Of a stretch of 6,327 nt of DNA, positions 1 to 6,010 are shown piece after piece. Source of the DNA: an uncultured Bacillota bacterium (GTDB taxonomy: Bacteria > Bacillota > Clostridia > Oscillospirales > Oscillospiraceae); contig CALACZ010000004.1 of NCBI GenBank assembly GCA_937890735.1, forward strand, positions 1 through 6,327, read 5' to 3'. Below the pieces are notes generated by a model. It was not told where the DNA came from and did not search any database. It was given only the letters and a program-made list of their open reading frames with translations. The position numbers were made by a program, and so were the translations under genes. Each line of letters starts with the position of its first letter. Position 1 is the stretch's first letter.

Positions 1-29
1 AGCCCACCGGGCTGTCATTCAATACCACG

Positions 30-70
30 CCGCCGCTTCGCTACCCTGGTCACCAAGGGGAGGCTTTGGT
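30..70 (-). repeat. Degenerate copy of a CCTCCCC/GCGAAGC hairpin repeat
   Basis: Read on the minus strand, this stretch starts with CCAAAGCCTCCCCTTGG and continues to GCGAAGCGGCGGC. It resembles the double-hairpin repeat at 6011-6062 on the plus strand, which has AAAGCCTTCCCC and GCGAAGCGCC in the same order. The first stem survives partly as CCCTGG (44-49) against CCA-A-GGG (53-59) around a TCA loop; the second stem is no longer symmetrical. The two copies face opposite directions at the two edges of the window. The flanking bases 71-115 hold only a weak ATTGC/GCAAT inverted repeat (85-89, 103-107), and bases 1-13 form a small AGCCC/GGGCT hairpin. No coding potential was seen here. Confidence 0.5.
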
Positions 71-115
71 GTATCCCGTTCCGCATTGCTGCGTTCGTAT
101 CCGCAATATTCTACC

Positions 116-146
116 GCGCGGGAGGGGCAGAGCCCCTCCCCTACGC
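116..146 (-). repeat. 31-nt GC-rich hairpin repeat, inverted copy of 6112-6142
   Basis: The stem is GGGAGGGGC (120-128) against GCCCCTCCC (132-140), nine perfect base pairs around an AGA loop. The full 31 bases are the exact reverse complement of 6112-6142, so the repeat family has members at both ends of the window in opposite orientation. It sits about 65 bp upstream of the operon promoter. No T-tract follows on either strand, so it is not a typical intrinsic terminator. I infer an interspersed repetitive palindrome. Confidence 0.85.
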
Positions 147-210
147 AGAATAATCACTTCTTTGCTATCCCTACATTACGACGAAACCCCCATCTTCCCA
201 TAAAAAATAC

Positions 211-238
211 TTGACATTCTTAAAAATGAGAATATAAT
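211..238 (+). promoter_or_regulatory. Consensus housekeeping promoter of the four-gene operon
   Basis: The -35 box TTGACA (211-216) and the -10 box TATAAT (233-238) are both perfect matches to the vegetative sigma factor consensus, separated by 16 bp. Transcription should begin near 245, giving a leader of about 25 nt. A good ribosome binding site, AGGAGGGG (257-264), precedes the ATG at 270. Such a strong promoter in front of a regulator gene suggests that expression is held down by repression. Confidence 0.85.
216..233. promoter_or_regulatory. Candidate operator palindrome inside the promoter spacer
   Basis: ATTCTTA (216-222) and TGAGAAT (227-233) form a 7-4-7 inverted repeat with one mismatched pair. 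The arms overlap the last base of the -35 box and the first base of the -10 box, so a dimeric protein bound here would block RNA polymerase. The first gene downstream encodes a winged-helix DNA-binding protein, so autorepression is a natural inference. No protein-DNA evidence is available from sequence alone. Confidence 0.5.
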
Positions 239-269
239 CTAAAACGATAACAACGCAGGAGGGGCGTAT

Positions 270-782
270 ATGGAACTGGCGGAAGTGGTGATGAATCCGG
301 CGCGGCAGCGGATTTTTCAGTATTTGCTCGTGCACGACACGGCGACGGTGAAGGCGCTGCGCGCGGCGCTGCCGGACATTCCGTGTGCGAGCCTGTACCG
401 GCACGTTAAAATTCTCGCGGCGTGCGGCGTGCTGTGCGTTGTGGAAGAGCGGCGTGTGCGCGGCACGGTGGAGAGCGTCTACCGCCTGGACCGCGACGCG
501 CTGAAGATCAGCGACGACGGCGGCGCGCTGGTGCAGACGGCGCTGCTGCGTCTGAGTGCGGCATTTGCCAAATACTTCGCGCACGGACAGCGCGACCCCG
601 TTGCGGATATGCTGCTGATGACAAGCTGCACGCTGCGCCTGACGGACGCGGAATTTGCGGATTTTCTCGCGGAGATCAACGACGTTGCGCTGCGCTATAT
701 GCAAAAAGAAGCGGCGGCAGAGAGCAAAACGCGCCAGATCACGCTCATCTCCGCGCCGACAGGGCAGGAGGCGGCAAAATGA
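270..782 (+). CDS. Winged helix-turn-helix transcriptional regulator (ArsR-like / HTH_20 type)
   Basis: This 170-residue protein is probably the operon's own DNA-binding regulator. Residues 8-75 look like a winged HTH: a first helix (MNPARQRIFQYLL), a second helix around 25-34, a recognition helix around 38-52 containing SLYRHVKIL, and a basic wing around 54-72 (VVEERRVRGTVESVYRL). The SLYRH recognition helix and the RGTVE-YRL wing are typical of ArsR-like regulators in Clostridia. Residues 85-150 are predicted helical and may dimerise or sense a signal. There is no ArsR-type metal-binding CxC motif, so metal sensing is not supported. The ATG at 270 is fixed by AGGAGGGG six bases upstream. 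Its stop codon overlaps the next start (ATGA, 779-782), which indicates translational coupling. The ligand and targets are unknown; the palindrome at 216-233 is the obvious candidate site. Confidence 0.85.
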   Translation: MELAEVVMNPARQRIFQYLLVHDTATVKALRAALPDIPCASLYRHVKILAACGVLCVVEERRVRGTVESVYRLDRDALKISDDGGALVQTALLRLSAAFAKYFAHGQRDPVADMLLMTSCTLRLTDAEFADFLAEINDVALRYMQKEAAAESKTRQITLISAPTGQEAAK

Positions 783-952
783 ACGCGGCACGGCTGCTGT
801 TTATCGCGGCGGGGCTGATGCTGCTCGCGGCGGGGCTGTTCGCCTTTGCCGGGTGGTGGCTGTACGCGGCATTGCTGCTTGCGGGGACGCTCGGTTGCGG
901 CGCGGCGGCGTGGAATTTCAGAAATCAGAAAAAAGAGGAAGAAAAGTCATGA
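779..952 (+). CDS. Small two-helix membrane protein (57 aa), unknown function
   Basis: This 57-residue gene starts at the ATG overlapping the regulator's stop codon (ATGA, 779-782) and ends at the TGA overlapping the start of the next gene (ATGA, 949-952). Residues 4-21 (ARLLFIAAGLMLLAAGLF) and 25-46 are strongly hydrophobic and probably form a helical hairpin in the membrane. The tail from residue 47 is polar and charged (RNQKKEEEKS) and would lie in the cytosol if the short N-terminus does too. GGGCAGGAGGCGG (761-773), inside the regulator gene, provides the ribosome binding site. I do not recognise a family. The exact overlaps on both sides are the main evidence that it is a real gene. A small partner subunit of the larger membrane protein downstream is possible, but this is inference. 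Confidence 0.75.
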   Translation: MNAARLLFIAAGLMLLAAGLFAFAGWWLYAALLLAGTLGCGAAAWNFRNQKKEEEKS

Positions 953-1497
953 AAACGCTCAAAATCATTCAAACTCTGGCGAAAATCGGCAAAATTCTCA
1001 GCTGTATCGCCTTCATCTTCGCCTGCATCGGCTTTGGCGGCAGCGTCGTGGGCGCGCTCAGCGCAGCCTTCGGCGGCGGCTTTGCCATCAAGCTCGGCGG
1101 CGTGACGATCTACGACCTGTTCGGCGGTGTGCGCTACAGCGAGTTGGAGGGCGTCTGCGCGGCGCTGCTCGGGTGGATGATCGTCTGCGCCGGGGATGCG
1201 GTCGTCGCCAAATTCGCGGAGCTGTATTTTAAGCGCGAGCTTGCGGCAGGCACACCCTTTACGCGATCCGGCGCGAAGGAGCTGACGCGGCTCGGCATCC
1301 TGACCCTCGCCGTGCCCACCGGCTGCGCGGTGCTGGCGGCGGTCGTGTCCGGCATTGCGGCGTCGTTCCTGCGCGCGAGCGAGACGATGGACGCGCACTT
1401 TGATAACGGCGCGAGCATCGCCCTCGGGGTGATGTTCCTTGTGACGGCGCTGCTCTGCCGCCTCGGCGCGGAGCAGGCGCAGGCGCAGCCGGCATGA
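949..1497 (+). CDS. Four-helix membrane protein, DUF2975-like
   Basis: This 182-residue integral membrane protein has four likely transmembrane segments, at about residues 14-40, 66-88, 114-140 and 154-171. Between segments 2 and 3 lies a conserved-looking stretch, AELYFKRELAAGTPFT (90-105), followed by GAKELTRLGIL. This resembles the 'F..G.PFT....LR..G' signature that I associate with DUF2975 membrane proteins, which are often encoded beside HTH regulators. The assignment rests on this motif and on topology only. The start at 949 overlaps the previous stop and has AGAGGAAG (934-941) as its ribosome binding site; an in-frame extension further upstream would run antiparallel to no known domain and through the preceding gene. 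The stop overlaps the next start (ATGA, 1494-1497). The molecular function of DUF2975 is not established. Confidence 0.7.
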   Translation: MKTLKIIQTLAKIGKILSCIAFIFACIGFGGSVVGALSAAFGGGFAIKLGGVTIYDLFGGVRYSELEGVCAALLGWMIVCAGDAVVAKFAELYFKRELAAGTPFTRSGAKELTRLGILTLAVPTGCAVLAAVVSGIAASFLRASETMDAHFDNGASIALGVMFLVTALLCRLGAEQAQAQPA

Positions 1498-2006
1498 GCG
1501 CGCCGCAGACGCTGCGCGTGCTGGATACGGAATACCGCGTCCTGCGCCTGCTCGGCAAGGGAAAGGGCGGCTATTCCTATCTGGTCACGGATGGCGCGGC
1601 GGAGTATGTGCTCAAGCAGATCCACCACGAGCCGTGCAGCTATTATACGTTCGGCGACAAGCTGGCGTCGGAGCTGCGCGACTACGAGACGCTCCGCGCG
1701 CTGGACATCCCCATGCCGCGCCTGATCGCGGCGGACGCGCAGCGCGAGCGGATCTTGAAGGAGTATATCGCCGGGGCGACGGTCGCCGAGCGCCGCGCCG
1801 CCGGGCAGTGGGACGCGGCGTGGCTGGAGCAGCTGCACGCGATGTGCCGGCGGCTGTATCCGGCGGGCTGGAATATCGACTATTACCCGACCAATTTCGT
1901 CCCCCGCGGCGGTGTGCTCTATTATATTGATTACGAATGCAGCCCCTATTCGCCGCAATGGGACTTCGCCCACTGGGGTGTCCAATACTGGATGCAGCCC
2001 GATTAA
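1494..2006 (+). CDS. Compact protein-kinase-fold protein (putative phosphotransferase)
   Basis: This 170-residue protein carries recognisable kinase-fold motifs in the right order. There is a glycine-rich nucleotide loop, GKGKGGYSYLV (21-31), and an ATP-binding lysine in VLKQI (K41). A helix-C glutamate candidate lies at E60 and a hinge-like LKEYIAG at 88-94. A catalytic-loop equivalent, NIDYYPTN (127-134), supplies D129 and N134, and a metal-binding DFG equivalent, YIDYE, supplies D146. The D....N and IDYE forms resemble aminoglycoside/lipopolysaccharide-kinase-type enzymes more than classical Ser/Thr kinases. Only 24 residues follow D146, so most of the usual C-lobe is absent; from memory, annotated clostridial homologues are also short, so this is probably the family's form rather than a truncation. 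It is the last gene of the operon (ATGA overlap, 1494-1497), and a terminator follows six bases after the stop. The substrate is unknown. Confidence 0.75.
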   Translation: MSAPQTLRVLDTEYRVLRLLGKGKGGYSYLVTDGAAEYVLKQIHHEPCSYYTFGDKLASELRDYETLRALDIPMPRLIAADAQRERILKEYIAGATVAERRAAGQWDAAWLEQLHAMCRRLYPAGWNIDYYPTNFVPRGGVLYYIDYECSPYSPQWDFAHWGVQYWMQPD

Positions 2007-2011
2007 AACCC

Positions 2012-2045
2012 AAGCGCCCGCCCCAAACGGGGCGGGCGCTTTTTT
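2012..2045 (+). terminator. Strong intrinsic terminator between convergent genes
   Basis: AAGCGCCCGCCCC (2012-2024) pairs perfectly with GGGGCGGGCGCTT (2029-2041) around an AAAC tetraloop, giving a 13-bp, very GC-rich stem. Six T residues (2040-2045) follow on the plus strand, which is ideal for ending the four-gene operon. In the opposite direction the stem is followed by GGGTTTTAATC, so it may also stop the convergent DUF4349 gene, whose stop codon lies just two bases away, but less efficiently. Confidence 0.95.
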
Positions 2046-2046
2046 G

Positions 2047-3096
2047 TCAGCTGTTTTCCGTTGTATCGGCTTGTGCCGTCTGCGCTTGCTCGGCACGCTT
2101 GGCGGCGTGCTTTTTGCGCGCCTTGCGGACGATGAGGATCACGACCACTGCCAGGACTGCCAGCAGGATGAGGGCGGGCAGGGCGCTGACGAGACCGATG
2201 CAGAAGCGCTGCGCGCCGCGCACAAAGCCGCTCCAGCCGTCGGAGAAGGCGCTCGCCAGCTTGTCGCCGAACGTGCGCTGCACGGGCGCGGTCGGGGTGT
2301 AGATCTCGACCTCCTCCAGCGTCAGCGACACCGTGGAATAGGTGATCTGCCGGTCAAGATTGCGCAGATTCCGCTCGATCGATTCGATCTCATAGCGCAC
2401 GTCGGACAGGCGCTGCTCCAGCGCGACGAGGCTTTCCACATCCGTCGTTTTTTTGAGCATATCCAGCAGCCGCTCTTCCTGCGTGTTCAGCGACGACAGC
2501 CGCGCTTCGTAATCCGTGTACGACGAGGTGACGTTTTCGGCGTTGCGGCTGGAGGAGAGAACATTTCCCAGCCCGTTTGCCTGCGTCAGGAAGCTCTCGA
2601 ATTTTTCTGCCGGGACGCGGACGGTATAGTAGGCGTAGCGGTTGACGACCTGCGTCGTGCCGTCGTCATTGTAGCGGATGTCGCCGTTTACGTTGGAGCT
2701 CTCCACAAAGCCGCCGCAGGCGGCAACGTTTGCCTCCAGCGTCTGCATGGTCTTGTCGAACTCCGTGGTTTGCAGGTACAGATCGGCGGAGTAGATGATC
2801 TTTTCCGCCGACAGGGCGCTGTCCGCCGCGGGCGTGAGACCGTCCTCACCGCTGTAGCTGCTGGTCGTGACGCTGTCAGACCCGGCTTCGGAGTCGGTCC
2901 AGGCTCCCTCGGCGGCGGCGGGGGCGTCCTGCGTTGTGGACTCGATCCGATAGTTCTCCTCCGGCGCGGAGGCTTCTGTGGGTGCTGCGCTGTCATAGGA
3001 TGCCTTGCTGTTGGCGGTGGCGCTGCACCCGGTGAATACGCACACGGCGAGCAGCAGGGCGCAGATCAGCGCCAGGTATCGTTTGTACTGTTTCAT
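2047..3096 (-). CDS. DUF4349 domain-containing lipoprotein
   Basis: This 349-residue envelope protein begins with a lipoprotein signal peptide: MKQYKRY, a hydrophobic run, then FTGC with the modified cysteine at C24. Residues 25-95 are a low-complexity Ser/Ala/Glu/Thr linker. Residues 97-325 match the DUF4349 pattern as I know it: a strand-rich segment with CGGFVESSN (127-135), YYTVRVPAEKFESFL (156-170), a coiled-coil segment at about 195-250 (SSLNTQEERLLDMLKK, LEQRLSDVRYEIESIE), then ITYSTVSLTLEEVE and a membrane helix at about 300-323 followed by a basic tail. It would thus be anchored in the membrane at both ends, with the middle outside the cell. The start is supported by GAAAGGAGC (3113-3105 on the minus strand) about nine bases upstream. 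The domain's function is unknown. No convincing -10/-35 boxes were found upstream. Confidence 0.93.
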   Translation of the reverse strand: MKQYKRYLALICALLLAVCVFTGCSATANSKASYDSAAPTEASAPEENYRIESTTQDAPAAAEGAWTDSEAGSDSVTTSSYSGEDGLTPAADSALSAEKIIYSADLYLQTTEFDKTMQTLEANVAACGGFVESSNVNGDIRYNDDGTTQVVNRYAYYTVRVPAEKFESFLTQANGLGNVLSSSRNAENVTSSYTDYEARLSSLNTQEERLLDMLKKTTDVESLVALEQRLSDVRYEIESIERNLRNLDRQITYSTVSLTLEEVEIYTPTAPVQRTFGDKLASAFSDGWSGFVRGAQRFCIGLVSALPALILLAVLAVVVILIVRKARKKHAAKRAEQAQTAQADTTENS

Positions 3097-3133
3097 AGTC
3101 GGTTGCTCCTTTCATTTTTCCTCATACTTTTTC

Positions 3134-3293
3134 GTAACCGCTGATGAAATCGTCTGCGGTTCTCAGCGGATCTTTTGCCGCAACTGTGCAGTTTGAAAAA
3201 TGCGAAATACACAAAGTATTCCTGCGTTTTCCAAACTTTCATTTGCGCCAAAATCTCTCGCTGAGAACTCTTGCCGATCCCATCATCTGTTAC
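3134..3293. repeat. Large imperfect palindrome (~160 bp) filling the intergenic gap
   Basis: The left arm (3134-3210) and right arm (3216-3293) are imperfect reverse complements around an ACAAA loop (3211-3215). Matching blocks, in order from outside in, include GTAAC, TGATG, ATCG, the perfect 10-mer GTTCTCAGCG (3159-3168) against CGCTGAGAAC (3259-3268), TTTTG, CGCAA, GTTTG, AAAA, GC and AATAC. The spacing is kept almost gap-free along the whole length. About 38 of the 52 inner positions match by eye. Weak similarity may continue outward to about 3114 and 3312. The region is AT-richer than its neighbours and shows no reading frame I would defend. It may be a degraded MITE-like element or a long structured leader for the DUF4349 gene. 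Confidence 0.75.
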
Positions 3294-3330
3294 TCTATAT
3301 GACGAGTAAAATCGAAGAAGGTTGCAGCGA

Positions 3331-3954
3331 TCAGTCAAAAATTTCAAAAATATCGCCGGAAAATGCGGAGCGGGTGGCGGAGACCTCGTAGGCAACGCGC
3401 TTTTCGCTGCCGCCGGGCAGTACCTTGACATATTCGCGGCTCTGCATCCGCCCCGTGAGCGCGAGCGGCGAGCCCGGCGAAAGCACCGACGCCTCCTGCG
3501 CCGCGCGCCCCCAGAGGATGCAGGGGATGTAGTCCGAGCGGTGATAGGCGCGGCTGACCGCGAGCATCACGTCGCAGATCTCGCGCCCGAGCGGCGTGCG
3601 GCGGTAGACAGGCGGCTTACACAGCGCGCCGCAGAGCTGCACGCGGTTTTCTGCCTCGCCCTCCGCCGTGGTCAGTGCCTCGGCGTAGACCGACAAAATG
3701 AGCTTGCGGCTCTGCTGCGCCTTGCTGTTGAACGAGCGGATCTGCCCCGTGACCTCGATCCGGTCGCCGGAAAACAGGTCCATGCCATCCAGCACGTCCT
3801 GCGCCGCGATCACGGACAGCACGTCCACCGCGCCGGACAGGCGCGGCACCTCCAGCGAAAAGCGATAAAATTTGCGCATATGATTTTCGTGCGAAAACGC
3901 GGGCAGCGCCGCGAGCGTTCCGCGCAGCAGGGTCTTGTTGACCGTATGTTCCAT
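3331..3954 (-). CDS. SSB-like protein with two OB folds
   Basis: This 207-residue protein probably binds single-stranded DNA. The N-terminal half (about 7-96) and C-terminal half (about 103-195) each look like an SSB-type OB fold. The first has NKTLLRGTLAALPAFSHEN, FYRFSLEVPRLSG and DRIEVTGQIRSFN. The second has NRVQLCGALCKPPVYRRTPLG, CDVMLAVSRAY, YIPCILWGRAA and PLALTGRMQSREYVK, the clearest SSB signature. It ends in GDIFEIFD, an acidic/aromatic tail but not the canonical DDDIPF-type tip used by housekeeping SSBs to recruit partners, so it is more likely an accessory paralogue. The ATG at 3954 has a GAGGTG ribosome binding site five bases upstream, and the start lies inside a potential hairpin (3953-3986). 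It is 60 bp downstream of ygiQ with no terminator between, so co-transcription is likely. Confidence 0.85.
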   Translation of the reverse strand: MEHTVNKTLLRGTLAALPAFSHENHMRKFYRFSLEVPRLSGAVDVLSVIAAQDVLDGMDLFSGDRIEVTGQIRSFNSKAQQSRKLILSVYAEALTTAEGEAENRVQLCGALCKPPVYRRTPLGREICDVMLAVSRAYHRSDYIPCILWGRAAQEASVLSPGSPLALTGRMQSREYVKVLPGGSEKRVAYEVSATRSAFSGDIFEIFD

Positions 3955-3986
3955 TCTCCCACCTCATTCAGTTCGTATGGGAGAAT
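3953..3986 (-). promoter_or_regulatory. Hairpin that would bury the start site of the SSB-like gene
   Basis: ATTCTCCCA (3953-3961) and TGGGAGAAT (3978-3986) are a perfect 9-bp inverted repeat separated by 16 bases. In the minus-strand transcript the downstream arm TGGGAGAAT contains part of the ribosome binding region and the first two bases of the ATG at 3954. Folding would therefore compete with translation start of the SSB-like gene. This is consistent with translational control or with the site being a protein-binding operator; the sequence does not distinguish them. Confidence 0.5.
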
Positions 3987-4009
3987 ATATGACCGCACCG
4001 GGGAGAATA
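3979..4009 (-). repeat. Two direct TATTCTCCC repeats upstream of the SSB-like gene
   Basis: On the minus strand TATTCTCCC occurs at 4009-4001 and again at 3987-3979, with a start-to-start distance of 22 bp, about two helical turns. A third, inverted copy of the core (ATTCTCCC on the plus strand, 3953-3960) overlaps the start codon. All three lie within the 60-bp gap or the start of the gene. They may be binding sites for a regulator, or simply the source of the hairpin described for 3953-3986. Confidence 0.4.
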
Positions 4010-4014
4010 GACCC

Positions 4015-5937
4015 TCAGCGGCGGCGCTTGCGGATTCCGCCACGCGGAGCGGGTTTGGACGGATTTTGGCGCAGCGCGCGGGCTTTTGCGGGCGCGTCCG
4101 GCTTTTTTGCGGGCATTGCCGCCCCGCCGGACGGCGCTTTTTTGCCGCGCGGGCGGATGAGGCACTTCGGACCGTTTCCGATCAGGTCCTGTCGTCCCGC
4201 CTTTTCCAGCGCCTCGCGCACAAGAGCGTAATTTTTCGGGTCGCGGTACTGCATGAGCGCCCGCTGCATCGCCTTTTCGTGCGGGTTTTTCGGCACATAC
4301 ACCGGCTGCATCGTGCGCGGGTCCAGTCCCGTGCAGTACATGACCGTGGAGAGCGTGGACGGCGTGGGGTAAAAATCCTGCACCTGCTCGGGGTGATGCC
4401 CCGTGTCGCGCAGGTATTCCGCCAGCTCCACGGCGTCCTTCAGCGTGCAGCCGGGGTGCGAGGACATGAGATACGGCACGACGAACTGCTTCCTGTGCTC
4501 CTGTTCGTTGATCTTTTTGTAGCGGTCGAGGAATTGGAGGTACACGCTGTGGCGGGGCTTGCCCATCACGGCGAGCACCCGGTCGGAGACGTGCTCCGGC
4601 GCGACCTTGAGCTGCCCGGAGATGTGATAGCGCACGAGCTCCTTAAAAAACGTGTCCGAGCGGTCGGCAAGCAGATAGTCAAAGCGGATACCGCTGCGGA
4701 TGAATACTTTTTTCACATTCGGCAGCTTGCGGAGTTTGCGCAGCAGCGCAAGGTAGTCCGAGTGGTCGGCGTCCATATTTTTGCACGGCGTTGGAAACAG
4801 ACACTGCCGGTTCTGGCACGCGCCCTTTGTGAGCTGCTTTTGGCACGCGGGGTGGCGGAAATTCGCCGTCGGTCCGCCGACGTCGTGGATATAGCCCTTG
4901 AAGTCCGCCTCGTGCGTCATTGCCTCCGCCTCGCGCACGATGGACTCGTGGCTGCGGGTCTGCACGATCCTGCCCTGGTGGAACGTCAGCGCGCAGAAGC
5001 TGCACGCGCCGAAGCAGCCGCGGTTCGATACCAGGCTGAATTTGACCTCCTGAATGGCGGGCACGCCGCCGCGCGCTTCATAGCTCGGGTGATAGGTGCG
5101 GCAGTAGGACAGGGCGTAAATTTCATCCATCTCCTGCTGCGAAAGCGGCTTTTGCGGCGGGTTCTGGATGACGAACTCGCGCTCGGAATACGGCTCAATG
5201 AGCTGCTTGGCGGAGAAGGGGTCGGTGTTCGTGTATTGCAGATAAAAGCTCTCAGCGTATTTTTTCGGGTCGTTCACAAGGCTCGCGTAGTCCGGCAGGC
5301 GGATGGACGCCACGGGCGTGTCGGCACTCGCCGCGCGGAAGACCGTGCCGTCGATGTAGGTGAGGTTGCGCACGTTCATGCCGTCGTTCAGCGCGTTCGC
5401 CGCCTCCACGATGGCGCGCTCGCCCATGCCGTAGAGCAGCAGATCTGCCTGCGAGTCAAGCAAAATCGACCGCTTGAGCTTGTCCGACCAGTAGTCGTAG
5501 TGCGCGAGCCTCCGCAGGCTCGCCTCAATGCCGCCGATCAGGATCGGCACGTTTTTGAACGTGCGCCGGATGAGGTTGCAGTATACCACCACGGCGTAGT
5601 CCGGGCGCTTGCCCATCACGCCGCCGGGGGTGTACGCGTCGGTCTGCCGGTGCTTTTTGGATACGGAGTAGTGGTTCACCATCGAGTCCATATTCCCGCC
5701 CGAAACGAGAAAGCCCAGCCGCGGCGCGCCGAGCGCGGCGACGGAGTCGGGGTTTTTCCAGTCCGGCTGCGAGAGAATACCGACCTTGTACCCGGCGTGC
5801 TCCAGCACGCGCGAGATGATCGCGTGTCCGAACGAGGGATGATCGACATACGCGTCCCCGATAATATAAACAAAATCGCACTGCGTCCAGCCTCGCGCGT
5901 CCATATCCGCCCGGCAGACCGGCAAAAATTCGGGCAT
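4015..5937 (-). CDS. ygiQ: YgiQ family radical SAM protein
   Basis: This 640-residue protein belongs to the YgiQ (UPF0313) radical SAM family, whose reaction is not established. The N-terminus carries the characteristic [16 protein letters not shown] (residues 22-37). The radical SAM [4Fe-4S] site is [19 protein letters not shown], with C308, C312 and C315 in a CxxxCxxC arrangement. A second cysteine group at 365, 374, 379 and 385 could hold an additional metal cluster and is, as I recall, conserved in the family. Further family landmarks are [11 protein letters not shown] (about 445-455) and [17 protein letters not shown] (521-537). The last ~45 residues are a Lys/Arg/Pro/Ala-rich tail with no fold visible. 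I chose the ATG at 5937, not the GTG at 5943, because GGAGGGG (5949-5943) overlaps that GTG but is ideally spaced from the ATG. The SSB-like gene follows 60 bp downstream on the same strand. Confidence 0.96.
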   Translation of the reverse strand: MPEFLPVCRADMDARGWTQCDFVYIIGDAYVDHPSFGHAIISRVLEHAGYKVGILSQPDWKNPDSVAALGAPRLGFLVSGGNMDSMVNHYSVSKKHRQTDAYTPGGVMGKRPDYAVVVYCNLIRRTFKNVPILIGGIEASLRRLAHYDYWSDKLKRSILLDSQADLLLYGMGERAIVEAANALNDGMNVRNLTYIDGTVFRAASADTPVASIRLPDYASLVNDPKKYAESFYLQYTNTDPFSAKQLIEPYSEREFVIQNPPQKPLSQQEMDEIYALSYCRTYHPSYEARGGVPAIQEVKFSLVSNRGCFGACSFCALTFHQGRIVQTRSHESIVREAEAMTHEADFKGYIHDVGGPTANFRHPACQKQLTKGACQNRQCLFPTPCKNMDADHSDYLALLRKLRKLPNVKKVFIRSGIRFDYLLADRSDTFFKELVRYHISGQLKVAPEHVSDRVLAVMGKPRHSVYLQFLDRYKKINEQEHRKQFVVPYLMSSHPGCTLKDAVELAEYLRDTGHHPEQVQDFYPTPSTLSTVMYCTGLDPRTMQPVYVPKNPHEKAMQRALMQYRDPKNYALVREALEKAGRQDLIGNGPKCLIRPRGKKAPSGGAAMPAKKPDAPAKARALRQNPSKPAPRGGIRKRRR

Positions 5938-5942
5938 ATCCA

Positions 5943-5949
5943 CCCCTCC
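5943..5949 (-). promoter_or_regulatory. Ribosome binding site that decides the ygiQ start
   Basis: On the minus strand GGAGGGG occupies 5949-5943 and is followed by TGGAT and then ATG (5937-5935). The alternative in-frame GTG at 5943-5941 uses the last G of this site as its own first base, so the ribosome could not use both. The ATG at 5937 is therefore the supported start. Confidence 0.8.
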
Positions 5950-5961
5950 ACTTCTGAGAAT

Positions 5962-5970
5962 AGTATAACA
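5962..5970 (-). promoter_or_regulatory. Probable extended -10 promoter of ygiQ
   Basis: On the minus strand TG-T-TATACT (5970-5962) is an extended -10 element with five of six matches to TATAAT. The hexamer 17 bp upstream is TTTTCT (5990-5985), a poor -35 box, which fits the extended -10 class. Transcription would begin near 5955, giving a very short leader of about 18 nt that just contains the ribosome binding site. Confidence 0.55.
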
Positions 5971-6010
5971 GAAAGGGCGGGAAAAGAAAATGGCAAAATA
6001 ATCGCACTGT

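Noticed and set aside
120..140. Hairpin at 120-140 as an intrinsic terminator of an upstream gene
   Set aside because: The stem is strong, but CTACGCAG or GCGCGGTA follows it and there is no T-tract. The exact inverted copy at 6112-6142 marks it as a repeat.
1134..2096. 320-codon open frame on the minus strand opposite the membrane and kinase-like genes
   Set aside because: It runs antisense through two overlapping real genes and the terminator hairpin, and its Arg/Ala-rich product matches nothing recognisable.
3097..3330. A promoter for the DUF4349 gene
   Set aside because: Hexamers such as TATAGA and TACTTT occur on the minus strand, but none has a credible -35 partner at 16-18 bp, so no call is made.
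3093..3431. 112-codon minus-strand frame crossing the large palindrome
   Set aside because: It starts inside the SSB-like gene in another frame and is open only because the palindrome lacks stops in that frame. No ribosome binding site was seen. It may appear as a spurious repeated 'protein' if the palindrome is multicopy.
5941..5943. GTG start for ygiQ two codons upstream of the chosen ATG
   Set aside because: The GTG overlaps the only good ribosome binding site (GGAGGGG), which is correctly spaced for the ATG at 5937.
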